NCBI GenBank assembly: GCA_031761405.1
Contig: JASEVX010000011.1
Span: forward strand, 65,699,217 to 65,763,216
Reading direction: 5' to 3'
DNA from: Serripes groenlandicus
Lineage: Eukaryota; Mollusca; Bivalvia; Cardiida; Cardiidae
Length of the DNA: 64,000 nucleotides
The position numbers and the translations under genes are program-made. Shown here one piece after another: positions 33,011 to 44,700 of this stretch. The first letter of the stretch is position 1; each line of letters begins with the position of its first letter. The notes beneath the pieces are model-generated. The model was given only the letters and a program-made list of their open reading frames with translations. It was not told where the DNA came from and did no database searches.

Positions 33011-34217
33011 GGTAATTGTGACTGGGGTTTAAGTAATACTAGGTAGACTACATGTTTAATTCATGAATATGCTTTTGATAACAGTATAAATCTGCAGCAG
33101 AAGACCTTTTGAAAACATAAAGGTTGATATCCATATCTCTATAATCAAGTCGTCAATCGTTGACTGGTCGGTAAGATAAGGGTGATACACCACCCCAGTT
33201 TTCCCTCCAGCACTCGATTTATATATTGAGTGCATCGTCCGATGGCAGGTCTTCCCTTTTAAAGTTTACCGACTCGTCGTTAAGTGCTATATCAACTGGC
33301 GGGAACAGTAAAATTAAATAAATAAATTGCATCGACATGTAACGGGTTTCTTTGGATAATATAACAAAGCAAAGGGGGGAGGGGAAGGATGGAGCACCCG
33401 CTAAATCCACCACTGCATTTGTCACGCTGTACGTAAATTTGATCTGACGACACCGCATATAATATCATCTCTAATTGATCCCTAATAGGTAAATGTTCTA
33501 TACAATCGGAGCACGGACTGATCACTGCTTCTCTATGTTGTTATATATGGGTTTTCTACCCTGTTGATACCTTACAAAATTGAAGGCGTCAATTTTATTA
33601 ACAAAGGTCAATCTGAGGCGACTTGCAACAGACAACCATAATATGTATACGAGCGTTTACTACTACAGCGCGGTTAAGGTCTGGTTTTAATGAGTTTGGA
33701 ACATACACGTTCGTGATGACAGTTTGGGTATCATTTCCGCCTGATAAAGGCTTCATGGCATATTCAACTGGGGGAAAAACATGAGTTTAGTATGCATGGA
33801 GTGTGTAGCTTTCACAAGTAGTTAAGTTCGATTTTCGATTAATACAGATTATATGAATTGTAACAAAGTGTCTGTAATTGCAAGGGAGATGACTGGTACC
33901 GATTTTCCAAAATCCCCTATCACAGTTCTCTCCCTTGAAACAGTCTTGGAACCCACAATTTGTCAGAACACCTACCAATACCAGCTTCCCTTTTCCTGCA
34001 GCAAACAATACTTCAATAAAGATAACCCTTAACGAAATGCAGTAAATGCCAGGTCAAGTTTAATTTGCTGAAAAGTTGTCTCCCCTGATAGAGCCCAAAA
34101 AGGTTAATTAATGCCGCAATAGGAATCAAAAAGCTTTGAAAGAGAACCAACTAAGGAACTTGTCAAAATATTTAGATGTTTAGTTTAGGATGATAAATTG
34201 TTTGTTTGAAAATGTGA
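33011..34217. other. No gene seen; small hairpin-MITE scrap
   Basis: ATCTGCAGCAGAAGACC at 33091 is a MITE arm fragment. The remaining frames have no motifs. Confidence 0.4.
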
Positions 34218-34453
<236 letters not shown>

Positions 34454-34454
34454 A

Positions 34455-34515
34455 TGTTTAGTATCTCGACTTAGTAACTCGTGCGCACGACTTAGTATGT
34501 CGTGCGCACGACTTG
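34455..34515 (+). repeat. Short repeat with CGTGCGCACG palindromes
   Basis: Two units of GACTTAGTA-CTCGTGCGCAC/TGTCGTGCGCACGACTT next to the microsatellite. Confidence 0.7.
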
Positions 34516-34799
34516 GTAAAATAAAAATAAAAACATACACATGTCACCTCTATGCCACCGTAAGCTTCTGCAATAAAAGAATGTTTAAACTTACAGAAAA
34601 TAATTTTGCATTTGTTCCAATAGTTTTCGAGTTTTATTTGCTATACATTGGGAAGGTAAAATTTGGTTACTTACCCTTCTTATCTATGTCCCTGTTAACC
34701 AAAATAAGGGCCTTTAGTTGACTTCATTTAGCCCGGTGCAAGATCGCACCGCTTTAATAAATCTGTAGAATACGATTTTCTTTGGAAACCTCAATAAAC

Positions 34800-35362
34800 G
34801 AAAGGTTCTTTACCCAATGGATTTGCAAACATTGTGTCAAAGGGAGAAATTGCTCACCATGATCAAATTTTTCATTTTGCTACAATGTTTTCAAACATAA
34901 ATGAGACTCCCTGTGCTGGAGTTGCTAGGCTCTCTAGTCCGGAAACAAGTCTTACATCATTTACGTTCAATGTATGTATATCCAGAACTAGCTGCTTATC
35001 TTTCCCAGTCAAAGATGTCTGTAAAGGATTGTAACGAAACAACTTAACAGGCTGCAAGCTATTTGTACGTGTGTCTTCAATTACTACCAACATAACTTTT
35101 GCATAGCGAAAAGAAAAGTGGGATGAGCACATACTTTTGTTTAGACATTTTACCAAATACAACATATCTGCAGCAGAGGACTTTGGAAACATCTCGGCAA
35201 AACAAATAAAACCGCTTTATAAATGATGGTATGATCACCGAATAGAGTGTCAAAAGGAGGACATTCACATCAAGAGCAATTTATCCTTTTGCCACATCAC
35301 ATTCAAACGTCGTCTGCTTCAAATGCGTCACTTATTGTCTTTGAATGGGAAAGGATTAACGA
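34800..35362. mobile_element. Hairpin MITE copies, two degraded
   Basis: First: GTGTCAAAGGGAGAAATTGC and TTTTGCTACAATGTTTTC (34830-34895). Second: ATATCTGCAGCAGAGGACTT, ATCCTTTTGCCACATCAC, CGTCGTCTGCTTCAAATGC and GGGAAAGGATTAAC (35158-35360). Confidence 0.6.
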
Positions 35363-35482
35363 ATAACTTGCTAAAAGGTTGAAAAATGCACAAGTGACTT
35401 ACGCGTGCGAGATGTTCAACACAGTTTGATAGCTGCGGACTGCTAAGTTACAATTCCCTTATACGGAGATCCTAACGTCATG

Positions 35483-35690
35483 GACGACAGTGGTGCAGTG
35501 GTAGAACGTCGGTTTCTCGGACCAAAGGTCTCGGATTCGAGTCCAATGATGGGCGGGTTCTGACTTTGGAAATTGTATTTCCATACAAACGGCGCAAGAA
35601 CTGTTTAAGTGTCCAGGAAGCAGACATCCAGCGTGATTAATATAAGCTGAACTCTTGTTTCGCAATCGATGTAAAATAAATAAGTTTAAA
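35483..35690 (+). mobile_element. Family A SINE with 11-bp target duplication
   Basis: 208 bp. Head GACAGTGGTGCAGTGGTAG (box A), box B GGATTCGAGTCC, GATGGGCGGGTTCTGAC, CAGGAAGCAGACATCC and the tail CAATCGATGTAAAATAAATAAG. CTAACGTCATG is repeated at 35472-35482 and 35691-35701, which fixes the element's ends exactly. Confidence 0.9.
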
Positions 35691-35754
35691 CTAACGTCAT
35701 GCATCATTGCACGGACGATTCAATATTTTAAGATTAGATTTAGCTCGCAATTGG

Positions 35755-35825
35755 CTGCGTGATTATTTAATAGGGTAATCTATTCGGGGTAGTGAGTTCG
35801 AACCTCGACTGTGCCATTCATTATT
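35755..35825 (+). mobile_element. tRNA-like SINE head fragment
   Basis: GCGTGATTATTTAATAGGGT and box B GAGTTCGAACCTCG. Too degraded to assign to a family. Confidence 0.4.
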
Positions 35826-36147
35826 TCTGATGATTGACAAAATTGCGTCATTCTTCTAACCACACTATTTGGATTTATATACAATAAACTATATTATATT
35901 GACGTAAACAAAATAGTTTCTAGTCAAACAACACACTATAGTAATATATACACTACAAAAAATACCAATATAATTAATTACAATAAGCACGAAATATACA
36001 CAAAATCGAATGTTTATCATTCAAAATAAAAAAACAAATAGAAAAATGCTTCCTCAATACTACTAATAATGTATAGAAGAGTAGCACTTCAATAATTTCG
36101 CAGGACCTCCTTGGTGTAATAAGGGTATACTACTTCATCTTATCTTA
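35826..36147. other. AT-rich spacer
   Basis: Nothing recognised. Confidence 0.4.
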
Positions 36148-37805
36148 TGGCCCTATCACACTGGGCTGAATGCCATTCTGTTTGCTTTCGGAATAGGAAT
36201 TTGGATCATATTCGGGAAGAATTCGTTGTGTTCTAGGAGCATACTAGCTGTTCGGCTCGAATCATCCGAATGTAGCGTCCATGTGTATTTTGAAAGCATT
36301 TGGGAAGCATTCTAGGGGCATACGGCGTGTACGGAAAACGTTCGGGAAACATGCGTCTAGGTCTTGGTGCTTTCGGAATGAAAATTTGGAGGTGCTGTGT
36401 TCCGTATGCTTTCCGAACCTAGAACATGACGAATGCTTTCCGAATACTTTCAAAACACAACGAATCGACCTAGAATAGAACAAAAATATGGAGGTGCTGG
36501 GTTCCGTATGCTTTCCGAACACCCCGAATGGACATAGAACATGACGAATGCTTTCCGAATGCTTTCAGAACACGACAAATCGACCTAGAATGGACCTAGA
36601 ATGGACCTAACTTTTTCCGGAAGCTTTCAGCACGCTTTGCGAACGTTTTCGGGTTACTCTGACCATCCGGCCGAATGCTTTAAGAACCGCCCATATAACG
36701 GAACTTTTCCAAACACGCGGGAAATTGCAAGAAGGAGAGACACACACGAGCATTTTGGATTATATACTTATTGTACTGACAGAAGCTCCCCTATTTATAA
36801 GTAGTTTGCAGACTTTACCGGCATTCGGAAAGACTTCACCGGCATTTTGAAAGCGTTCGGAAAGGGTTTGTCATGTTCGATGTCCATTCGGGGTGTTCTG
36901 AAAGCATACGGAACATACTGTACATTCTGGAAGTGAACGAGCAGTTCGGAACATTTTCTAAAAGAATACTGGACGGGTTCTGGCTATTCGTTATACGCTC
37001 GGCGGCATAAATGAAAAAAAACCCGGAAAGGATACTGAAAACCTTCGGAAAGCACTCGTCATGTTCTAGGTCCATTCGGGGTGTTCGGAAAATATACAGC
37101 ACCTCCAAACTTTCATTCCGAATGCACCAAGAACAAGACGCATGTTTCCCGAACGTTTTCCGTACATACCGTATGCTCCTAGAATGCTTCTCGAATTCTT
37201 CCCGAATACACATGGACGCCAGATTCGGATGGTCGATGAAAATTATTTTGAACATGCACAACAAATGTTTGGAGCTACCGAATGCCGTTTCGTATGCATC
37301 TGTACGGAGCCGATCAGCCAGTACACTCCTAGAACACACCGAATACTTCCCGAATATGATCAGTTCGAACCCCGAGCACCCAAATTCCTATTCGGAAAGC
37401 AAACTGAATGGCATTCGGTCCAATGTGATTGCCCCGAAGTGGATTTTTTTTCTAGAATGCACAGTATGTTCCGTATGCTTTCGAAACACCCCTAATGGAC
37501 ATAGAATGCATGCGGAAAGAGTTCGGTCTATTCTAGGTCGATTCGCCGTGTTCTGTTAGCATTCGGAAAGCATACGGAAATCGTTCGTAAAGAAAACATT
37601 TCGAAATCAACATGCTGGAGGCATTCGGTCTGTTCTGAAAGCATTCTGAAAGCATACTAAAAACATTCGGAAAGCAAACGGAAAGCATTCGGTGATACAT
37701 TGGATAAAACACATTCGGAGGGACATTCGGACAGTTTGAAAAATCACACCACTTTCGTATACGGAAAGAAAACGGAAGCTCATTCGGCCCAGTGTGATAG
37801 GGCCA
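36148..37805. mobile_element. 1.66-kb TIR element of ATTCGGAAAGC-type repeats
   Basis: Inverted ends begin TGGCCCTATCACACTGGGC and match for about 24 bp with one difference. TTA is duplicated at 36145-36147 and 37806-37808, as in PIF/Harbinger. The whole interior is a mosaic of short related words (GCATTCGGAAAGC, GGAAGCATTC, CTTTCCGAATGC) in both orientations. Open frames on both strands are products of this mosaic. No transposase. Confidence 0.85.
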
Positions 37806-37914
37806 TTACAGTATCAATATATTACTGAATAATAATAGTTAAACTAAGTCTCCGGGTAAAGGATTCCTTGATATATTTGCAATACCATGTTATTTATTTA
37901 TACATGTAGTATAG

Positions 37915-38050
37915 GATGGAAGGGAGCACATTGCGTGGGAAGAAGACCATATGGAGTATTGGTGCGAGAATGACAGGGAAACCCCGAACGTGCCTCCGTG
38001 ATACTAACGAATGAAATGCCGTTTAAAACGGCATTAACTCCAATCACAGT
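37915..38050 (+). mobile_element. Family C SINE, 3' fragment
   Basis: GGAGTATTGGTGCGAGAATG, CCTCCGTGATACTAACG and GGCATTAACTCCAATCA. Confidence 0.6.
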
Positions 38051-38099
38051 AATCTGTTTACTTCAAAATTATAAAAATATAGGTTCCCTAATGTATTGA

Positions 38100-38246
38100 A
38101 GAGTGGGTACACCCTGAAGCGCGGTACATAGTTGCTTGGAAAGTACTTGTGTCGTAAAGTCAGGAAACACGTAAACTGGCCGCCATGATATGACTAAAAA
38201 AAATAATTGAAAACGACGTTAAACCCTAATAAATCAATGAATCAAG
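38100..38246 (+). mobile_element. Family C SINE, second 3' fragment
   Basis: AGTTGCTTGGAAAGTACTTG, AACTGGCCGCCATGATATGA and GACGTTAAACCCTAATAAAT. In tandem with the previous fragment. Confidence 0.65.
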
Positions 38247-38406
38247 CATACCTGATAAGTAAGCCTTTAGGCAACATTAAAACAGGATACACACTTATTT
38301 TTTCATATAAATTTAGTTTTTTGAGGTTTTTTCATCATGAAAGGTGACAAGAAAAGGATAAAATCCATGAACGTGGGAATAAATGTGGTCCGGCAAGTGT
38401 TTAAAA

Positions 38407-38600
38407 ATGACTCCAAACATTGAATATGTAAGACCGACTTTTGAAGAAGTTGAGTTAATAAATGTAGACACAGTTGTTCATGGTGCAATGGCATATACGT
38501 CAACTTCAACATATCAGAAGCCAGACGGCATGGTGTTGCGCCAAAGGCTTAAAAAGCCAGAGTACAAGTGTACTGGAAGCAGAAACACAAGTAATTTAAG
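38407..38600 (+). CDS. Candidate coding exon of unknown protein
   Basis: Frame from ATG at 38407 (MTPNIEYVRPTFEEVELI...) runs about 65 codons and meets a donor-like AATTTAAG|GTGAGAAC at 38600/38601. Composition is varied and protein-like rather than repeat-like, with no known domain. No acceptor, partner exon or homologue can be shown, so this is a weak gene candidate. The frame is open to TAA just past the donor. Confidence 0.25.
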
Positions 38601-40200
38601 GTGAGAACACATTTTACAGCATAGACATATACCTTTAAACTGAAATTGATTTGATTTTTGCAATTTTGAGAGATATTTAGGAATTGAAAATACATTAAGT
38701 TCTTCAGGTTTACAGTCAAAGGGAGATAACTCAGTAGACCTTATGCACACATAGCTAATTTAAGAGGTCTTCAATTATGTTCAACCATGATATTCCATAT
38801 ACAGACTCCTTCAAACATAAAACACATGAAGGAAATACAGTACAATTCAGTCAATCTATGGGATAACTTTGAGAGAGAATCATCTTGGGAAAAGGAGATA
38901 TTGCTCAATATGAGCAGTTTCTACTTTTTCCGCAATAATTTCAAATTATGCCTGATGCAGAGGTGTTTTCATAGGAGAATAGGTCATATAGTTTAATCAA
39001 AATGAGGAATTAAGCTTGTTTTTATACTCAAGTTCAGCCTGGAGCATGACTTCTACAAACTATTTCACGTCGCAAAGCTGTTAGAGATGTTTAATATGGT
39101 CAATATGGAGCACAGGGCCAGTTTCCCAAACTTTTGAGGCAATCTCACAATCGACAAGAAAAGTGAAGATCGAAGAGGTCTCGTTTGGAGGGAGAGAATG
39201 ACATGTTGCACATGCTTATATATGTCTAAAATGTACAATATTTACACCCAGGTATCTTCCCCAACGAAGAGACGAGGTCGCAAAATGGCCACAGCAAATC
39301 TGTGCATAAACCCCGATTGTTAGGCCTAGTCTAGTTCCACTTTTGGCTGGTGGTAATATTGGGGGCCCATCACGTCGGCCAGAAAATGAGATTCCTGTAC
39401 AGGTAGACAGCGTATGTCGAGAACGTAGAAACTATTAGAAATATTGCCATGTATTGGCATGTATTCTATTGCATTTTGCATTCAAACAAATGGGTAAAGA
39501 GTAATTGTTCTGTACATGTTTATCCATATCACGACGCTCTGTGTACCATTAAGTATATGATAACTTAATTTTGATATAAAGAGACAGTAAATAAATAATA
39601 AAAAAGAAATACTTTGGGTAAGTTGAAATTAATTGTGATATTTATTTAAAATCATTTTTCATCTAAATTGATTCAAAATATGATTACTTTTCTATAATAA
39701 TACAGTTTTTAGGCATATCATAATTGGTTGAATTGGAAAAATTGTAAGATGATTTATTATGATAAGGTTTATTATGAAAATTTATATTTCTATTTATTAA
39801 ATCGGTAAATTTTAAATTGCTTACGTCATTAATAATCAATGATATTTTCAACACAACAACGTGTATTTATTCTTCGCCCTAGAGTTGCAACACAAATAAA
39901 CTCAACCTGAAATGTAGACCCGCAGTAGTAGACAGCGATTGTAGGTTGGACAGAGGGTTTATAGATGGACGGGGAGATTCAAATGAAATGTAACGCTGAT
40001 AAAACTATTTGAGTAGAACCCGGAATTGTTTTTCAATAATTTTAGGACGCTCCCATTCTATCGGATGTAATTAGTTAGTTTGAGTTGGTCCCTTTCTTAT
40101 ACGTTTTGCTTGAACGAAATATGTGTCAAATTGACCAAGTTACAAGTTTCAAAACTTGATTTACTGTAATCGGCATATCATTCTGCCTTCGTCCATTTAC
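38601..40200. other. No gene seen
   Basis: A hairpin-MITE fragment lies at about 38880-38975 (AAAGGAGATATTGCTCAATA, CCTGATGCAGAGG). The rest is AT-rich with short frames. Confidence 0.4.
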
Positions 40201-40224
40201 ATAAATATGACCAACATATATATG

Positions 40225-40490
40225 TCTATTAAACGCAGGCAAGTTGTACACCTGCCTTGTTCGGGAGGTCGCGGGTTCGATTCCCGGTTGGGTCATACCA
40301 AAGACTTCAAAAATGGTAATAATGGCTACCCTCCTTGGAAGCCCAGGGTTGCGGCGTTAGCAGTACGACTGGGTGGCCAATGTCAGGATAAATGGACCAG
40401 TAGTACTGGTAAGTTACCTAGGAAACGCCGTGATATAACTAAAAAAAATGTTGAAAGTAGCGTTAACTACTTTAAACAATCAACCCGCCG
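40225..40490 (+). mobile_element. Family B SINE, full-length copy
   Basis: Box B GGGTTCGATTCCCGG (perfect consensus), GTCATACCAAAGACTTC, GCAGTACGACTGGGTGGCC, TGTCAGGATAAATGGACC, GTAGTACTGGTAAGTTACC, AACGCCGTGATATAACT and TTGAAAGTAGCGTTAAC. One body unit. Useful as the unexpanded reference for the 41885-46075 array. Confidence 0.85.
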
Positions 40491-40960
40491 TACTGGGTGA
40501 CACGAAGGGGCAAAACCATCTAGGGTTGCAAAGTCTTTGGTTGGGACATGCTGTCAACATATCAACATACAACGGGGTATGATTGAAACACACCCTCACT
40601 TTTCTGTGCATGGTATCTGATCCCCGGAAGCTCAGTCGGAAGTACAGAGGGCTGTCTATCCAGGATGTGTGAGCTCGAATCCCAGCTCGGTCAATATTCT
40701 TTTCGACCTTTGACTACTTTAAACAATCAACCCGCGGCGTACTGGGTGACACGAAGGGGCAAAACCATCTAGGGTTGCAAAGTCTTTGGTTGGGACATGC
40801 TGTCAACATATCAACGTACAACGGGGTATGATTGAAACACACCCTCACTTTTCTGTGCATGGTATCTGATCCCCGGAAGCTCAGTCGGAAGTACAGAGGG
40901 CTGTCTATCCAGGATGTGTGAGCTCGAACCCCAGCTTGGTCAATATTCTTTCCGACGTTT
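40466..40960 (+). repeat. ~248-bp tandem duplication, two units
   Basis: CTACTTTAAACAATCAACCC begins at 40467 and again at 40714; units are nearly identical over their length and include the head of a family C SINE. The junction sits at the TTTGAC word shared by the SINE body. Confidence 0.9.
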
Positions 40961-41162
40961 GACAAAAGTCTCTTAGACAAGCGTCATTCATAGTCCACCA
41001 ATTGGCTATTAATCTATGTGGAAATGTTGTCAGTGGCTTGGAAAGTATGTTGTGTGGGGCACTGGTGTTAGAAAGCCGGAAAACACATGAGTAGATGAAC
41101 TGGCCGCCGTGATATGACTGAAAAAATGTTAAAATGGCGTAACACCCCAATTAATCAATCTT
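40868..41162 (+). mobile_element. Family C SINE
   Basis: Head CCGGAAGCTCAGTCGGAAG, box B AGCTCGAACCCCAG, CGTCATTCATAGTCCACC, GTGTGGGGCACTGGTG, GAACTGGCCGCCGTGATATG and a tail AACACCCCAATTAATC. A truncated second head lies at 40618-40712 because of the tandem duplication. Confidence 0.8.
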
Positions 41163-41774
41163 ATGATGGAAACTTACACCAATGGTCTAAAAGGTCCGTA
41201 GGGTAGCCAGATAGATGCATGTGTATATTTTGCATGCAACTCTAGTGCTGTAAACTAGGAATGAATGAGTGCAGGTGAACTGTCTGCTAATTTGAATCTG
41301 TGAATCTTCACGTGTAGCAAAACCAACGTTTAAAATCCGTACGGTCTCCATACAATCGTAGCTTCTGGTCAAATGTGTACTGGCCCTCTTTTGGAGGATA
41401 CAATCGAAGGGTATCCGTATGGAAATCGCAGACATGTCTTGTGGAGCTCGGACGTACATTGTACCTTATATTGTACCGCCCTGAATAGTCAAGGATGTCG
41501 TACATTTTCACCGAGTCCCCGAGTCTTTTGAGTCAACGATTTCCGTATGGGCTCCCGTGCGATTTGTTTTGCAAAATGTCGGATGAAAACATACTCGTTC
41601 TGAGCTCGTAGCGTGGCATGTGGGAAAGGGATGTAGCACTCTGGCCAGCTACATCAAATTGGCCACGAGGAAAACACAGGTAAATAAATGAAATCATGTA
41701 GTAGTACTTATGCATAGTCTTCTTGGAGGCTTAAACCACGTAAATATGGCAAACGGGAAAGATCCTGATCATAC
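41163..41774. other. No recognisable feature
   Basis: Minus-strand frames of 60-90 codons without motifs. Confidence 0.4.
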
Positions 41775-44700
41775 TGCGCGTAGGCGCAGGGCTATGTTGA
41801 TCATTGCTGGTCGGAGTTCGCGGGTTCGATCCCTGGCCGAGTTATACCAAATACTTTAAAAGTGGTTGTCATGGCAGAACTCCTTGGCGCTCAATATTGC
41901 GGGGTTAGAATTACGACTGACTGGCTGGTGTCAGGATAAATGTACCAGTAGTACCGGTAACTGGAATATTGCGGGGTCAGCATTACGACTGACTGGCTGG
42001 TGTCAGGATAAATGTACCAGTAGTACCGGTAACTGGAATATTGCGGGGTCAGCATTACGACTGACTGGCTGGTGGCAGGATAAATGTACCAGTAGTACCG
42101 GTAACTGGAATATTGCGGGGTTAACATTACGACTGACTGGCTGGTGGCAGGATAAATGTACCAGTAGTACCGGTAACTGGAATATTGCGGGGTTATCATT
42201 ACGAATGACTGACTGGTGTCAGGATAAATGTACCAGTAGTACCGGTAACTGGAATATTGCGGGGGTTAACATTACGACTGACTGGCTGGTGTCAGGATAA
42301 ATGTACCAGTAGTACCGGTAACTGGAATATTGCGGGGTCAGCATTACGACTGACTGGCTGGTGTCAGGATAAATGTACCAGTAGTACCGGTAACTGGAAT
42401 ATTGCGGGGTTAACATTACGACTGACTGGCTGGTGTCAGGATAAATGTACCAGTAGTACCGGTAACTGGAATATTGCGGGGTTAACATTACGACTGAGTG
42501 GCTGGTGTCAGGATAAATGTACCAGTAGTACCGGTAACTGGAATATTGCGGGGTCAGCATTACGACTGACTGGCTGGTGTCAGGATACATGTACCAGTAG
42601 TGCCGGTAACTGGAATATTGCGGGGTTAGCATTACGACTGACTGGTGTTAGCATTACGACTGACTGGCTGGTGTCAGGATAAATGTACCAGTAGTACCGG
42701 TAACTGATATATTGCGGGGTCAGCATAACGACTGACTGGCTGGTGTCAGGATAAATGTACCAGTAGTACCGGTAACTGGAATATTGCGGGGTCAGCATTA
42801 CGACTGACTGGCTGGTGTCAGGATATATGTACCAGTAGTACCGGTAACTGGAATATTGCGGAGTCAGCATTACGACTGACTGGCTGGTGTCAGGATAAAT
42901 GTACCAGTAGTACCGGTAACTGGAATATTGCGGGGTTATCATTACGAATGACTGGCTGGTTTCAGGAAAAATGTACCAGTAGTACCTGTAACTGGAATAT
43001 TGCGGGGTTAGCATTACGACTGACTGGCTGGTGTCAGGATAAATGTACCAGTAGTACCGGTAACTGGAATATTGCGGGGTTATCATAACGACTGACTGGC
43101 TGGTGTCAGGATAAATGTACCAGTAGTACCGGTAACTGGAATATTGCGGGGTCAGCATTACGACTGACTGGCTGGTGTCAGGATACATGTACCAGTAGTA
43201 CCGGTAACTGGAATATTGCGGGGTTAACATTACGACTGACTGGCTGGTGTCAGGATAAATGTACCAGTAGTACCGGTAACTGGAATATTGCGGGGTCAGC
43301 ATTACGACTGACTGGCTGGTGTCAGGATAAATGTACCAGTAGTACCGGTAACTGGAATATTGCGGGGTCAGCATTACGACTGACTGGCTGGTGTCTGGAT
43401 AAATGTACCAGTAGTACCGGTAACTGGAATATTGCGGGGTCAGCATTACGACTGACTGGCTGGTGTCAGCATTACGACTGACTGGCTGGTGGCAGGATAA
43501 ATGTACCAGTAGTACCGGTAACTGGAATATTGCGGGGTTAACATTACGACTGACTGGCTGGTGTCAGGATAAATGTACCAGTAGTACCGGTAACTGGAAT
43601 AGTGCGGGGTCAGCATTACGACTGACTGGCTGGTGTCAGGATAAATGTACCAGTAGTACCGGTAACTGGAATATTGCGGGGTCAGCATTACGACTGACTG
43701 GCTGGTGTCAGGATACATGTACCAGTAGTACCGGTAACTGGAATATTGCGGGGTCAGCATTACGACTGACTGGCTGGTGTCAGGATAAATGTACCAGTAG
43801 TACCGGTAACTGGAATATTGCGGGGTTAACATTACGACTGACTGGCTGGTGTCAGGATAAATGTACCAGTAGTACCGGTAACTGGAATATTGCGGGGTTA
43901 GCATTACGACTGACTGACTGGTGTTAGCATTACAACTGACTGGCTGGTGTCAGGATAAATGTACCAGTAGTACCGGTAACTGGAATATTGCGGGGTCAGC
44001 ATTACGACTGACTGGCTGGTGTCAGGATAAATGTACCAGTAGTACCGGTAACTGGAATATTGCGGGGTTAACATTACGACTGACTGGCTGGTGTCAGGAT
44101 AAATGTACCAGTAGTACCGGTAACTGAAATATTGCGGGGTCAGCATTACGACTTACTGGCTGGTGTCAGGATAAATGTACCAGTAGTACCGGTAACTGGA
44201 ATATTGCGGGGTCAGCATTACGACTGACTGGCTGGTGTCAGGATAAATGTACCAGTAGTACCGGTAACTGGAATATTGCGGGGTCAGCATTATGACTGAC
44301 TGGCTGGTGTCAGGATAAATGTACCAGTAGTACCGGTAACTGGAATATTGCGGGGTTAACATTACGACTGACTGGCTGGTGTCAGGATAAATGTACCAGT
44401 AGTACCGGTAACTGGAATATTGCGGAGTCAGCATTACGACTGACTGGCTGGTGTCAGGATAAATGTACCAGTAGTACCGGTAACTGGAATATTGCGGGGT
44501 CAGTATTACGACTGACTGGCTGGTGTCAGGATACATGTACCAGTAGTACCGGTAACAGGAATATTGCGGGGTTAACATTACGACTGACTGGCTGGTGTCA
44601 GGATAAATGTACCAGTAGTACCGGTAACTGGAATATTGCGGGGTTAGCATTACGACTGACTGACTGGTGTTATCATTACAACTGACTGGCTGTTGTCAGG

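Noticed and set aside
36836..37559. Frames of 167 and 182 codons on opposite strands
   Set aside because: They lie inside the ATTCGGAAAGC mosaic element; both strands are open because of the repeated word, and the proteins have no domain.
40225..40300. tRNA gene
   Set aside because: The box B is perfect, but there is no cloverleaf acceptor stem, and the SINE body follows directly.
42580..43446. 288-codon minus-strand frame of 24-residue repeats (MLTPQYSSYRYYWYIYPDTS type), and similar frames on both strands across 41.9-46.0 kb
   Set aside because: The 72-bp satellite unit is a multiple of three without stops in one frame of each strand. The sequence is explained as SINE body DNA, and shortened units break the frames. 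No start context or splice sites.
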